From: Pseudooctadecabacter sp. | GTDB lineage: Bacteria > Pseudomonadota > Alphaproteobacteria > Rhodobacterales > Rhodobacteraceae | DNA length: 5,150 nt | Direction of reading: 5' to 3' | Assembly (NCBI GenBank): GCA_020628265.1 | Contig: JAHDFG010000159.1 | Location: forward strand, 1 to 5,150 | Part shown: positions 1 through 5,150 of the stretch, one piece after another | Layout: every line of letters begins with the position of its first letter | Numbering within the stretch: position 1 is the first letter of the stretch | The notes under the pieces: generated by a model | The model's database searches: none | Seen by the model: the letters and a program-made list of their open reading frames with translations, nothing else | What the model was told of the DNA's origin: nothing | Made by a program: the position numbers and the translations under genes

Positions 1-1
1 A

Positions 2-346
2 GAGCGTCACCACCAGTCCGTGGCGCAGGGCCTAGAGGCCAATGCAGCCGACAAGGACCTGTTGATCCGCAATCGTATCAAGGCCCACTCAGGCAAATCT
101 CGCATCACCAGCGTCAGCTACAAGACACATACCAGTGGTATCAAATACCGCCGCATCCTGTTGCCAGTCTGGATCCTGCACTACCGCTACGGCGATAAAC
201 CGATGAAGGTCGTGACCTGCGGGCTGCATGGTCGCACCTTTGGCGAACGCCCCTTTTCGACCGCGAAACTCTTGGGCTACGCGGCTGGGCTTGCAACAGT
301 CGCGGTGATCACCGGTTTCGTCTGGGGTATGGTTGGCCTGCTTTAG
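2..346 (+). CDS. C-terminal part of a membrane-anchored protein of unknown function (5' partial)
   Basis: The reading frame is open to the left edge, so 114 C-terminal residues are visible and the true start lies upstream; the GTG at position 20 is not a convincing start. The visible part has a charged stretch, then a beta-rich segment (residues about 47-88) containing YRRILLPVWILHYRYGDK and later GERPFS. The last 25 residues form one hydrophobic helix rich in Gly, Ala and Val, ending in GMVGLL, so the protein is probably anchored by its C-terminus. The LPVW...YRY...G..GERP(F/Y)S pattern followed by a membrane helix recalls proteins with an N-terminal zinc ribbon that are often labelled, without good evidence, as primosomal protein N' or TFIIB-type zinc finger proteins. 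That link is from memory. The zinc-binding part, if present, is outside the window. Function unknown. The TAG stop overlaps the stop of the convergent thioesterase gene. Confidence 0.75.
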   Translation, partial: ERHHQSVAQGLEANAADKDLLIRNRIKAHSGKSRITSVSYKTHTSGIKYRRILLPVWILHYRYGDKPMKVVTCGLHGRTFGERPFSTAKLLGYAAGLATVAVITGFVWGMVGLL

Positions 347-777
347 GATGCAGCCTCGCGGTTTGGCGGGATGGAATAAGTCAGGGACGCGCGTGCAACG
401 GGGCGGTCTGTTTCGCCCTCAACATACATCCGCCCTTCGCAGACCGCCAAAGCACGGCCCAGCTTCAGCAGCTCCATCCGGCACAGCAGCCGTCCCGGTG
501 CTGGCTTGCGCATGAAGTCGATGGAACAATTGGTCGTCACGGCAAGGCCCACAGGACCCAGCACACTCAAAATGCAAAAATACGCGCAGACATCCGCCAA
601 ACCGAACATCGTCGGCCCCGAAACAGTCCCGCCCGGGCGCAGGTGACGCTCATCAGCATTGAGTGCCATCGTCACGAACGGCGGCTCCACCTCGACAAAT
701 TCGAACATACCCACCACCTGCGGAAAGTCCCGTTCCAGAAACGCCTGCAAAGCAGCCTGATCCATCGCTCTTTTCAT
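343..777 (-). CDS. PaaI-family hotdog-fold acyl-CoA thioesterase
   Basis: A 144-residue protein of the usual size for a single hotdog domain. Members of the PaaI/4HBT group hydrolyse acyl-CoA or aryl-CoA thioesters in the cytoplasm, usually as tetramers. The central helix region is RPGGTVSGPTMFGLADVCAYF (about residues 47-67). The Asp in GLAD (residue 62) sits where PaaI enzymes carry their catalytic acid, and the usual His-Gly-Gly is Pro-Gly-Gly here. The following strands are typical: LAVTTNCSIDFMRKPAPGRL, then GRALAVCEGRMYVEG and PVARASLTYSI. I chose ATG at 777 because AGGAG lies six bases upstream (784-788); an in-frame GTG at 798 would add seven residues but has no comparable ribosome site. 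The gene is divergent from the crotonase gene, which suggests a shared role in acyl-CoA turnover. The natural substrate cannot be read from the sequence. Confidence 0.87.
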   Translation of the reverse strand: MKRAMDQAALQAFLERDFPQVVGMFEFVEVEPPFVTMALNADERHLRPGGTVSGPTMFGLADVCAYFCILSVLGPVGLAVTTNCSIDFMRKPAPGRLLCRMELLKLGRALAVCEGRMYVEGETDRPVARASLTYSIPPNREAAS

Positions 778-832
778 AGTATTCTCCTGATCCCGCACCT
801 AAGGTGATACCAGCACAGCCGAAGGACAAGAC
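778..832. promoter_or_regulatory. Divergent intergenic region with an 11-bp palindrome (796-806)
   Basis: These 55 bases separate the start codons of the thioesterase and crotonase genes and must hold promoters for both unless transcription enters from elsewhere. The centre contains CACCT-A-AGGTG, a perfect inverted repeat with 5-bp arms and a one-base centre at 796-806. It is placed where a regulator could act on both genes. I could not pick out convincing -35/-10 pairs in either direction. The role as an operator is inference, and an 11-bp palindrome can occur by chance. Confidence 0.35.
784..788 (-). promoter_or_regulatory. Ribosome binding site fixing the thioesterase start
   Basis: On the minus strand the sequence reads TCAGGAGAATACT directly before ATG at 777. 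AGGAG with a six-base spacer is a near-ideal Shine-Dalgarno site. It favours this ATG over the in-frame GTG at 798, which would place the site inside the coding region. Confidence 0.75.
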
Positions 833-1615
833 ATGACGCTACTGACCCGTCACGATGCCGATCACATCGCCCACCTTGAACTCAACTCACCGCAGAACCT
901 CAACGCGTTGTCAGACGGGATGCTTGCGGCGCTGCAGTCTGAACTTGATGCCTTGAAAAGCGATACATCAATCCGTGCGGTTATCCTATCTGGTGCTGGC
1001 AAAGCGTTCTGCGCGGGCCACGACCTCAAGGAAATGCAGACCGCGCGCCAAGCCCCCGACGGAGGGGTTTCTGCATGGGGCGATCTATTCGAGCGCTGTG
1101 CAACAATGATGCAAAGCATTCAGGCCCTCCCCCAGCCTGTGATCGCGCAGGTGCACGGCATAGCCACCGCCGCAGGCTGCCAATTGGTCGCCACCTGCGA
1201 CATGGCCATCGCGGCCGACAGCACACGTTTCGGCGTCAATGGCGTGAACATCGGCCTCTTCTGCTCCACCCCCATGGTCGCTCTCACCCGCAATGTCAGC
1301 CGCAAACAGGCGTTCGAGATGCTGACAACGGGCCGCTTCCTTTCAGCGGCGGAAGCCGCAGACGCTGGCCTCATCAACCGTGCGGTACCCGAGGCGGACC
1401 TTGCAAACGAAACCCGTGCCTTGGCCCGCACAATCGCGGAAAAACTGCCACTGGCCGTCAAGACGGGCAAGCAGGCCTTCTATGAACAAGCCCAGATGAC
1501 CACGGCCGAGGCTTACGCGTATACCGGCAAGATCATGGTCGAAAACATGGCCGCCGCACAAACCAACGAAGGCATCTCAGCCTTCTTGGAAAAACGCCCG
1601 CCCAATTGGGACTGA
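833..1615 (+). CDS. Enoyl-CoA hydratase/isomerase (crotonase) family protein, ECHDC3-like
   Basis: A 260-residue, full-length crotonase-fold protein. GAAGGA at 821-826, six bases before ATG, supports the start. The first oxyanion-hole segment is FCAGHDL (residues 59-65). The second is GIATAAGCQLVATCDMAIA (109-127). Aligned by eye to rat mitochondrial enoyl-CoA hydratase, catalytic Glu144 becomes Gln117 and Glu164 falls at about Gly137, in FGVNGVNIGLFCSTP (133-147). Both hydratase glutamates are therefore missing. GVNIGLFCSTP, AGHDLKEM and the ending GISAFLEKRPPNW closely resemble human ECHDC3, a poorly characterised mitochondrial crotonase, so this is probably its bacterial counterpart rather than a classical beta-oxidation hydratase. 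The fold should still bind acyl-CoA and stabilise an enolate, so isomerase, hydrolase or other CoA chemistry is possible. It is divergent from a thioesterase gene. Family assignment is firm; the reaction is not known. Confidence 0.9.
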   Translation: MTLLTRHDADHIAHLELNSPQNLNALSDGMLAALQSELDALKSDTSIRAVILSGAGKAFCAGHDLKEMQTARQAPDGGVSAWGDLFERCATMMQSIQALPQPVIAQVHGIATAAGCQLVATCDMAIAADSTRFGVNGVNIGLFCSTPMVALTRNVSRKQAFEMLTTGRFLSAAEAADAGLINRAVPEADLANETRALARTIAEKLPLAVKTGKQAFYEQAQMTTAEAYAYTGKIMVENMAAAQTNEGISAFLEKRPPNWD

Positions 1616-1663
1616 TCGACCGCCCGATCATCGCAAACGCAGGCAGTTGCAGCGCCCAAGCCT

Positions 1664-1686
1664 CGCTTCTTTGATGCAAAAATACC
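1664..1686. repeat. Intergenic repeated element, copy A
   Basis: CGCTTCTTTG followed by ATGCAAAAATACC. The first ten bases are identical to 4445-4454, and the A-rich tail ending in ATACC matches AAATATCC of copy B. On the minus strand both copies lie just downstream of a gene and its hairpin(s), reading GG(T/A)TAT(T)T...CAAAGAAGCG. I recall similar sequences in many Rhodobacteraceae intergenic regions, but have not checked this. Confidence 0.5.
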
Positions 1687-1706
1687 TAAAACGCGCCGAA
1701 GGCGCG
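1687..1706 (-). terminator. Rho-independent terminator of the ctaA-M32 peptidase operon
   Basis: Read on the minus strand, CGCGCC-TTC-GGCGCG forms a perfect 6-bp all-G/C stem with a three-base loop (1692-1706). It is followed at once by TTTT (1691-1688) and then by a further T-rich stretch. It lies 30 bases beyond the peptidase stop codon. On the plus strand there is no T-run after the stem, so it should work mainly for minus-strand transcription. Confidence 0.7.
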
Positions 1707-1710
1707 CCTG

Positions 1711-1733
1711 TCGGATTTGCGAAGCAAATTCGA
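1711..1733. terminator. Second hairpin in the convergent gap
   Basis: TCGGATTTGC-GAA-GCAAATTCGA forms a 10-bp stem with a three-base loop. Nine pairs are Watson-Crick; the G/T at 1714 and 1730 is a G-U wobble in plus-strand RNA and a C-A mismatch in minus-strand RNA. It ends two bases before the peptidase stop codon (1736-1738). It could help end the crotonase transcript or protect the 3' end of either message. There is no T-run on the plus side, so intrinsic termination is uncertain. Confidence 0.5.
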
Positions 1734-1735
1734 AA

Positions 1736-3205
1736 CTAAAGCCCGTAAATGCCGCCAAACTTCGCTTCGAGATAGCTCAGCAACGGTGCCTCCGACGGTG
1801 CCGTGCCGCACGCCCGCTCAATCACCTCTCGCGGCGCGTAAAGGCCGCCATGCTGTTGGACGTTCTCCCGCAACCAGGTCGTGGCCTGAGAGGTATCGCC
1901 CTTCGACAAAGTAGCATCCAGGTCAGGCAAAGCGGCCCGCATCGCCTCATGCAGGCAACCGGCATAGACATTGCCAAGGGAGTAGGTCGGGAAATAGCCG
2001 AACAAACCCACCGACCAGTGCACATCCTGCAGCACACCATTGCTGGCCTTGTCCACGGCGTATCCGAAATCAGCCTCGAACCGTTCGTTCCACGCCGCTT
2101 CCAGATCGTCCACTTCGATATCCCGCGCGATCAGCGCGCGTTCCAGATCGAAGCGCAACAGCACATGGAGGTTATACTGCACTTCGTCGGCTTCCGTGCG
2201 GATGAACCCGTTCTCCACGCGGTTCACGACCGCGTAGAAGGCCTCCTCGTCGGCCACACCGAAATCACCAAAAGCATCCCGCATCTGTCCATAAAGCCAG
2301 CCTGTAAAGGCGCGGCTGCGGCCAATCTGGTTCTCGTAAATGCGGCTTTGGCTTTCATGCACCCCCATGGACACGCCCGACCCCAGCGGCGTCAACAGAT
2401 AGCGCCGGTCGATCCCCTGCTCATAGGCCGCGTGACCCACCTCATGGATGGTGGAATAGATGCAATTGAACGGATCGTCCTCGCTGGTCCGCGTCGTGAT
2501 CCGCACGTCCAGCCCCGATCCGCTTGAGAACGGATGCACGGCCTTGTCGACGCGGCCCATCGCCATGTCATAGCCGAAGGTTTTGGCGATCATCCTGCTC
2601 AGCTTCATCTGAGCGCCTTCGTCAAACGTCCCCGTCAGCCCCGCTGGCGCCGGCTGCGCCAAAACGGCCTCCCGCAATGCGACCAGACGCGGTCGCAAGG
2701 CGTCAAACATCGCCGACAGCTCGGCCGCCGTGGCCCCGGGTTCATAATCATCGAGCATCGCGTCATAGACATCACCGCCCGCCGACAACGCGGCCCCCTC
2801 TTCGCGCTTCAGCGCCACTACCTCGCGCAAGACCGGCGCGAACGCGGCAAAGTCATCCTCGGCCCGCGCGGCAGCCCAAGCCCCCTGCGCTTCCGACGTC
2901 ACGCGGGCAATCTCTGCGGCCAACTTGGCAGGTACCTTGCTGGCCCGATCATAAGACCGGCGGATCTGGCGAACCTGTGCCACCTCAACCTCGCCACTCG
3001 TCTCAACCTCTGCCAGCCAGTCTGCAATGCGCGGATCCGTGCGACGAGCATGCAGCACGCCCTCCATCGCGGCCATTTCCTCACCGCGCTGAGGGGCCGC
3101 ATCGCGCGGCATCATCGTCTCCTGATCCCAGCCAAGTCGCCCTGCCACCTGCGCCAAGGCTTCGGTTTCGCGCTGGAATGCCATCAGATCGTCATAGGCC
3201 GCCAT
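1736..3205 (-). CDS. Carboxypeptidase M32 (thermostable carboxypeptidase Taq family)
   Basis: A 489-residue cytoplasmic metallocarboxypeptidase, the usual length for M32, with no signal peptide. These enzymes release C-terminal residues from peptides using one divalent metal ion. All the family motifs are present in order: HPF (224-226), DVRIT (233-237), the zinc-binding HEVGH (254-258, with Glu255 as general base), HESQSR (283-288, Glu284 being the third metal ligand), IRTEAD (335-340) and GVLQDVHW (390-397), followed by GLFGYFPTYSLGN. The enzyme should be active. The start is supported by AGAGGA at 3212-3217, six bases upstream and inside the last codons of ctaA. The gene begins three bases after the ctaA stop, so it is probably co-transcribed and translationally coupled. 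The functional link to heme A synthesis is not obvious; sharing a transcript may be only positional. Confidence 0.95.
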   Translation of the reverse strand: MAAYDDLMAFQRETEALAQVAGRLGWDQETMMPRDAAPQRGEEMAAMEGVLHARRTDPRIADWLAEVETSGEVEVAQVRQIRRSYDRASKVPAKLAAEIARVTSEAQGAWAAARAEDDFAAFAPVLREVVALKREEGAALSAGGDVYDAMLDDYEPGATAAELSAMFDALRPRLVALREAVLAQPAPAGLTGTFDEGAQMKLSRMIAKTFGYDMAMGRVDKAVHPFSSGSGLDVRITTRTSEDDPFNCIYSTIHEVGHAAYEQGIDRRYLLTPLGSGVSMGVHESQSRIYENQIGRSRAFTGWLYGQMRDAFGDFGVADEEAFYAVVNRVENGFIRTEADEVQYNLHVLLRFDLERALIARDIEVDDLEAAWNERFEADFGYAVDKASNGVLQDVHWSVGLFGYFPTYSLGNVYAGCLHEAMRAALPDLDATLSKGDTSQATTWLRENVQQHGGLYAPREVIERACGTAPSEAPLLSYLEAKFGGIYGL

Positions 3206-3208
3206 GTC

Positions 3209-4363
3209 TTATCCTCTCACGCTTTGTGCCAGCGGATACCGCGCCAGATAGCGCCCGCGAATAATAGCGACCCACAACAGGACCGCCGTGAATTGATGGA
3301 CGATCGCAATCTGCCATGGCGCGGAATAGAGCACGGTCAAGATCCCGATGACCATCTGCAGCGCCATCAGCGCCATAACCACATTGAAGCCGAACTTCGT
3401 CTGTGCGTTCGCAGATGTGCGCGCCCTGCGCCTGACGACAATCGCAAAGATGAACAGCAGATAGCCGGACATCCGGTGCACGAATTGTACCAGCCCCGCG
3501 TCTTCAAAGAAGTTGCGCCACCAAGGTGTCAACTGGAACGGATCGGGCGGGAAGAACGAGGCGCCGGTGCCCGATGTCATCAGCGGCCAGTTCGGGAAGT
3601 TCCGCCCCGCATCAATGCCCGCCACCAAGGCCCCCAACAGGATCTGCAAGAACGCGAAATGCATCAGTCCCGTGGACATAGAGAAAAGCTTCGGTTCCCC
3701 CGCCCGCCGACTTTGCATCAAATCGGCCTCGGTCCGGCTTAGCAGGAAAACGTACCACGCGATAAACCCGAGGATCACAAAGGCCAGCCCCAGGTGTGTC
3801 GCCAACCGGTAGGACGCCACATCCAGCATGCCCTCGCCTTGTGTCACGCCCGACGACACCATCCACCAACCTATAGCCCCCTGCAGGCCGCCAAGTGCCC
3901 CCAACAGCACCAACCGTCCCGTCCAGCCCACAGGGATTTGCCGCCGCACGAAGAAATACCCGAACCCCAAGGCCCAAACGAGGCCGATGACACGGCCCAA
4001 TTGCCGGTGTCCCCATTCCCACCAGTAAATGACCTTGAACTCGGCCATGGTCATGCCGGCGTTCTGAAGCTGGTATTCGTCGATCTGTTTGTAGGCCTCG
4101 AACTCTGCCTCCCAATCGGCAGCATTCAACGGTGGAACGGCCCCCGAGATCGGCGCCCACTCCGTGATCGACAGGCCGGAATCTGTGAGCCGTGTGAGCC
4201 CGCCCACGGTAATCATCACCACCACCAACGCAAACAGCGCCATCAGCCATACACGGATTGCGCCGCGCGCGCCGCGCCCCTTGGCATCAATTCCGCCCGG
4301 AGCCGCGACCGGCTTTTGCGTTTCGGTGACCTCTTCGAAAATACTGCGTGGCTTATCCGCCAT
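3209..4363 (-). CDS. ctaA: Heme A synthase (COX15/CtaA family)
   Basis: A 384-residue polytopic inner-membrane protein that oxidises the C8 methyl of heme O to a formyl group, giving heme A for aa3-type cytochrome c oxidase. The length and the long first periplasmic loop match the COX15-like form of mitochondria and alphaproteobacteria, not the shorter Bacillus type. An N-terminal cytoplasmic tail of about 35 residues precedes eight predicted helices, near 36-54, 122-140, 150-168, 190-208, 230-250, 296-313, 326-346 and 352-370. The four conserved heme-ligand histidines are H119 (EWGHRQLGR), H190 (LATHLGLA), H296 (VQFVHRMSG) and H356 (IAIVHQFTA). Other signatures are GGLTRLTDSGLSITEW (54-69) and AGIDAGRNFPNWPLM (248-262). 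The ATG start has GAGG six bases upstream. The M32 peptidase gene follows after 3 bp; the TrmJ-like gene lies 166 bp upstream on the same strand, separated by hairpins. Confidence 0.96.
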   Translation of the reverse strand: MADKPRSIFEEVTETQKPVAAPGGIDAKGRGARGAIRVWLMALFALVVVMITVGGLTRLTDSGLSITEWAPISGAVPPLNAADWEAEFEAYKQIDEYQLQNAGMTMAEFKVIYWWEWGHRQLGRVIGLVWALGFGYFFVRRQIPVGWTGRLVLLGALGGLQGAIGWWMVSSGVTQGEGMLDVASYRLATHLGLAFVILGFIAWYVFLLSRTEADLMQSRRAGEPKLFSMSTGLMHFAFLQILLGALVAGIDAGRNFPNWPLMTSGTGASFFPPDPFQLTPWWRNFFEDAGLVQFVHRMSGYLLFIFAIVVRRRARTSANAQTKFGFNVVMALMALQMVIGILTVLYSAPWQIAIVHQFTAVLLWVAIIRGRYLARYPLAQSVRG

Positions 4364-4390
4364 CTCAAACCTCGATCTTGTTTGGATCGC

Positions 4391-4419
4391 AAACTATGCC
4401 GCCCCCTCACACAGAGCAA
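4391..4419 (-). promoter_or_regulatory. Possible sigma-70-type promoter for ctaA
   Basis: On the minus strand TTGCTC (4419-4414) and TAGTTT (4396-4391) are separated by exactly 17 bases. The -10 hexamer lies about 27 bases before the ctaA start, leaving a leader of roughly 20 bases that contains the ribosome site. The hexamers match the consensus only partly, so this is a candidate. A promoter here would make ctaA independent of trmJ, which fits the hairpins found between them. Confidence 0.3.
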
Positions 4420-4444
4420 CCCATCTGACCAAAGCGCCGCACCC

Positions 4445-4468
4445 CGCTTCTTTGGCTTTTAAATATCC
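4445..4468. repeat. Intergenic repeated element, copy B
   Basis: CGCTTCTTTG followed by GCTTTTAAATATCC. The first ten bases are identical to copy A (1664-1673) and the tail is similar. It is followed on the plus strand by CCGCCGGAGGCC and a long AT-rich hairpin, as copy A is followed by its own two hairpins. Relative to minus-strand transcription it lies downstream of the TrmJ-like gene. Confidence 0.5.
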
Positions 4469-4480
4469 CCGCCGGAGGCC

Positions 4481-4503
4481 CAAAATTTTCTGTGAAAATT
4501 TTG
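4481..4503. terminator. Perfect AT-rich hairpin downstream of the TrmJ-like gene
   Basis: CAAAATTTTC-TGT-GAAAATTTTG is a perfect inverted repeat with 10-bp arms and a three-base loop. It lies 26 bases beyond the TrmJ-like stop codon on the minus strand. Next on that strand come GGCCTCCGGC and then GGATATTTAAAA. The whole is best read as the transcription end of the TrmJ-like gene, although the stem is AT-rich and lacks a classical G/C base. Protein binding to this palindrome is an alternative. Confidence 0.5.
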
Positions 4504-4521
4504 CACCCGCTTCCGCAGGGA

Positions 4522-4539
4522 CAAACGCATCAGCGTTTG
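4522..4539 (-). terminator. Hairpin with the TrmJ-like stop codon in its loop
   Basis: On the minus strand CAAACGC-TGAT-GCGTTTG forms a perfect 7-bp stem whose four-base loop contains the TGA stop codon. The left arm encodes the last residues (within RKR). Only TCCC follows, so it is unlikely to terminate alone. It may stabilise the message end or be a chance pairing. Confidence 0.35.
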
Positions 4540-5150
4540 CGCACCAGTTGCCGCAGCGCCCCGTGCAGCATCTGCACATCCGCCCGCGTCATGGGCATCC
4601 GGCTCCACAGGTTGCGGAGGTTCAACTTCATACTGTCGGCCTTGTGCTCGGGAAAAAAGAACCCGGCTTCCTCAAGCCGCTCTTCGTAGTGCTTGGACAA
4701 TGCCTCGACCTCGCGCTGGTCGGCCACTTCCGTCCGTTGCCCCTGCAACACCACATCCTCGACGGCCTCTCGCGCGCGCCGCCACTCGTAACCCACCAAC
4801 AAGACGCATTGGGCAAGGTTCAACGACGGAAAATCAGGATTTACCGGCACTGTGATAATGGCATTGGCATGGGCGATATCCGCGTTTTCCATGCCTGCGC
4901 GTTCCGGCCCGAACATCACCGCCACCTTTTCACCCGCCGCGATGCGGGCGGCTGCGTCTTTCATCGCGGCCTCGGGCGAGAACACGGGCTTGGTCAACTC
5001 TCGCGGGCGCGCCGTTGTCGCATAGACATAGGTCCGGTCTGCGATCCCGTCTGCTACGTCTTCCGCCAGCTCCGCTTCATCCAACAGCCGCCCCGCACCA
5101 GATGCCATGGCCACAGCAGACGGGTTCGGCCAGCCGTCGCGCGGGGCCAC
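4530..5150 (-). CDS. TrmJ-like tRNA (cytidine/uridine-32 2'-O)-methyltransferase, SPOUT class (5' partial)
   Basis: 206 C-terminal residues are visible. The frame is open to the right edge; the GTG at 5150 is an internal Val of a VAPRDGWPNP-like motif, and about 35-45 N-terminal residues are probably missing. The family transfers a methyl group from S-adenosylmethionine to the ribose 2'-OH of tRNA position 32 in the anticodon loop, working as a cytoplasmic dimer with a trefoil-knot fold. The signatures are APRDGWPN (2-9), AMASGAGRLLD (14-24), VAVMFGPERAGMENADI (76-92, SPOUT motif 2) and TVPVNPDFPSLNLAQCV (100-116, SPOUT motif 3 and the knot). The C-terminal helical extension (about 120-206), with KHYEERLEEAGFF and LRNLWSRMPMTRADVQMLHGALRQL, is typical of TrmJ from proteobacteria. 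The exact target nucleotide cannot be proved from the sequence. Its 3' end carries hairpins that separate it from ctaA. Confidence 0.9.
   Translation of the reverse strand: MAPRDGWPNPSAVAMASGAGRLLDEAELAEDVADGIADRTYVYATTARPRELTKPVFSPEAAMKDAAARIAAGEKVAVMFGPERAGMENADIAHANAIITVPVNPDFPSLNLAQCVLLVGYEWRRAREAVEDVVLQGQRTEVADQREVEALSKHYEERLEEAGFFFPEHKADSMKLNLRNLWSRMPMTRADVQMLHGALRQLVRKR

Noticed and set aside
20..22. GTG at 20 as the start of the first plus-strand gene.
   Set aside because: The frame remains open upstream to the window edge and there is no ribosome site before it. The visible sequence looks like the C-terminal part of a longer protein.
778..798. N-terminal extension of the thioesterase starting at GTG 798.
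   Set aside because: It would add only MRDQENT, place the strong AGGAG site inside the coding sequence and run through the central palindrome. ATG at 777 is better supported.
1850..2527. A 225-codon plus-strand open frame opposite the M32 peptidase gene.
   Set aside because: The minus strand here encodes all the M32 motifs. The plus-strand product shows no family resemblance and has no good ribosome site, so it is an antisense shadow.
2534..3742. A 402-codon plus-strand open frame opposite the peptidase and heme A synthase genes.
   Set aside because: It spans the junction of two certain minus-strand genes, its product is Arg/His/Pro/Gln-rich with no recognisable domain, and it is explained by the GC-rich codon bias of the opposite strand.
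3794..4462. A 222-codon plus-strand open frame opposite ctaA.
   Set aside because: It lies over conserved heme A synthase sequence, gives a low-complexity His/Pro/Arg-rich product, and ends within the intergenic repeat element.
4364..4529. Possible small RNA or small protein gene in the 166-base gap.
   Set aside because: The content is explained by the hairpins, the repeated element and a likely ctaA promoter and leader. No frame with a start and ribosome site stands out.

Overview
The window looks like a chromosomal segment from an alphaproteobacterium of the family Rhodobacteraceae (Roseobacter group or a close relative). The base composition is moderately GC-rich, with strong G/C preference at third codon positions. 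It encodes a heme A synthase of the long COX15-like type, and it carries intergenic elements of the kind I associate with this family (hairpin followed by GGTATTTTTG / GGATATTT and CAAAGAAGCG on the minus strand). The genus assignment is inference only.

Layout, left to right. (1) 2-346, plus: C-terminal part of a protein with one C-terminal membrane helix; its N-terminus lies outside the window. (2) 343-777, minus: PaaI-type hotdog thioesterase; its stop codon overlaps the stop codon of gene 1 in the opposite direction. (3) 778-832: short divergent intergenic region with an 11-bp palindrome. (4) 833-1615, plus: crotonase-fold protein most like ECHDC3, lacking both classical catalytic glutamates. 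(5) 1616-1735: convergent gap with two GAA-loop hairpins and one copy of a repeated intergenic element. (6) 1736-3205, minus: M32 metallocarboxypeptidase. (7) 3209-4363, minus: heme A synthase CtaA, 3 bp upstream of gene 6 and probably co-transcribed and translationally coupled with it. (8) 4364-4529: intergenic region with a putative ctaA promoter, a second copy of the repeated element and a perfect 10-bp-arm AT-rich hairpin. (9) 4530-5150, minus: TrmJ-like tRNA 2'-O-methyltransferase, truncated at its N-terminus by the window edge.

The genes are housekeeping or general metabolism. CtaA completes heme A for aa3-type cytochrome oxidase, TrmJ modifies tRNA, M32 carboxypeptidase trims peptides, and the thioesterase/crotonase pair acts on acyl-CoA substrates. 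I saw no mobile element, CRISPR array, RNA gene, toxin-antitoxin pair or defence system, and nothing that amounts to a previously undescribed system. The points most worth a second look are the degenerate crotonase active site with its divergent thioesterase partner, and the paired gene-end elements downstream of both minus-strand transcription units.
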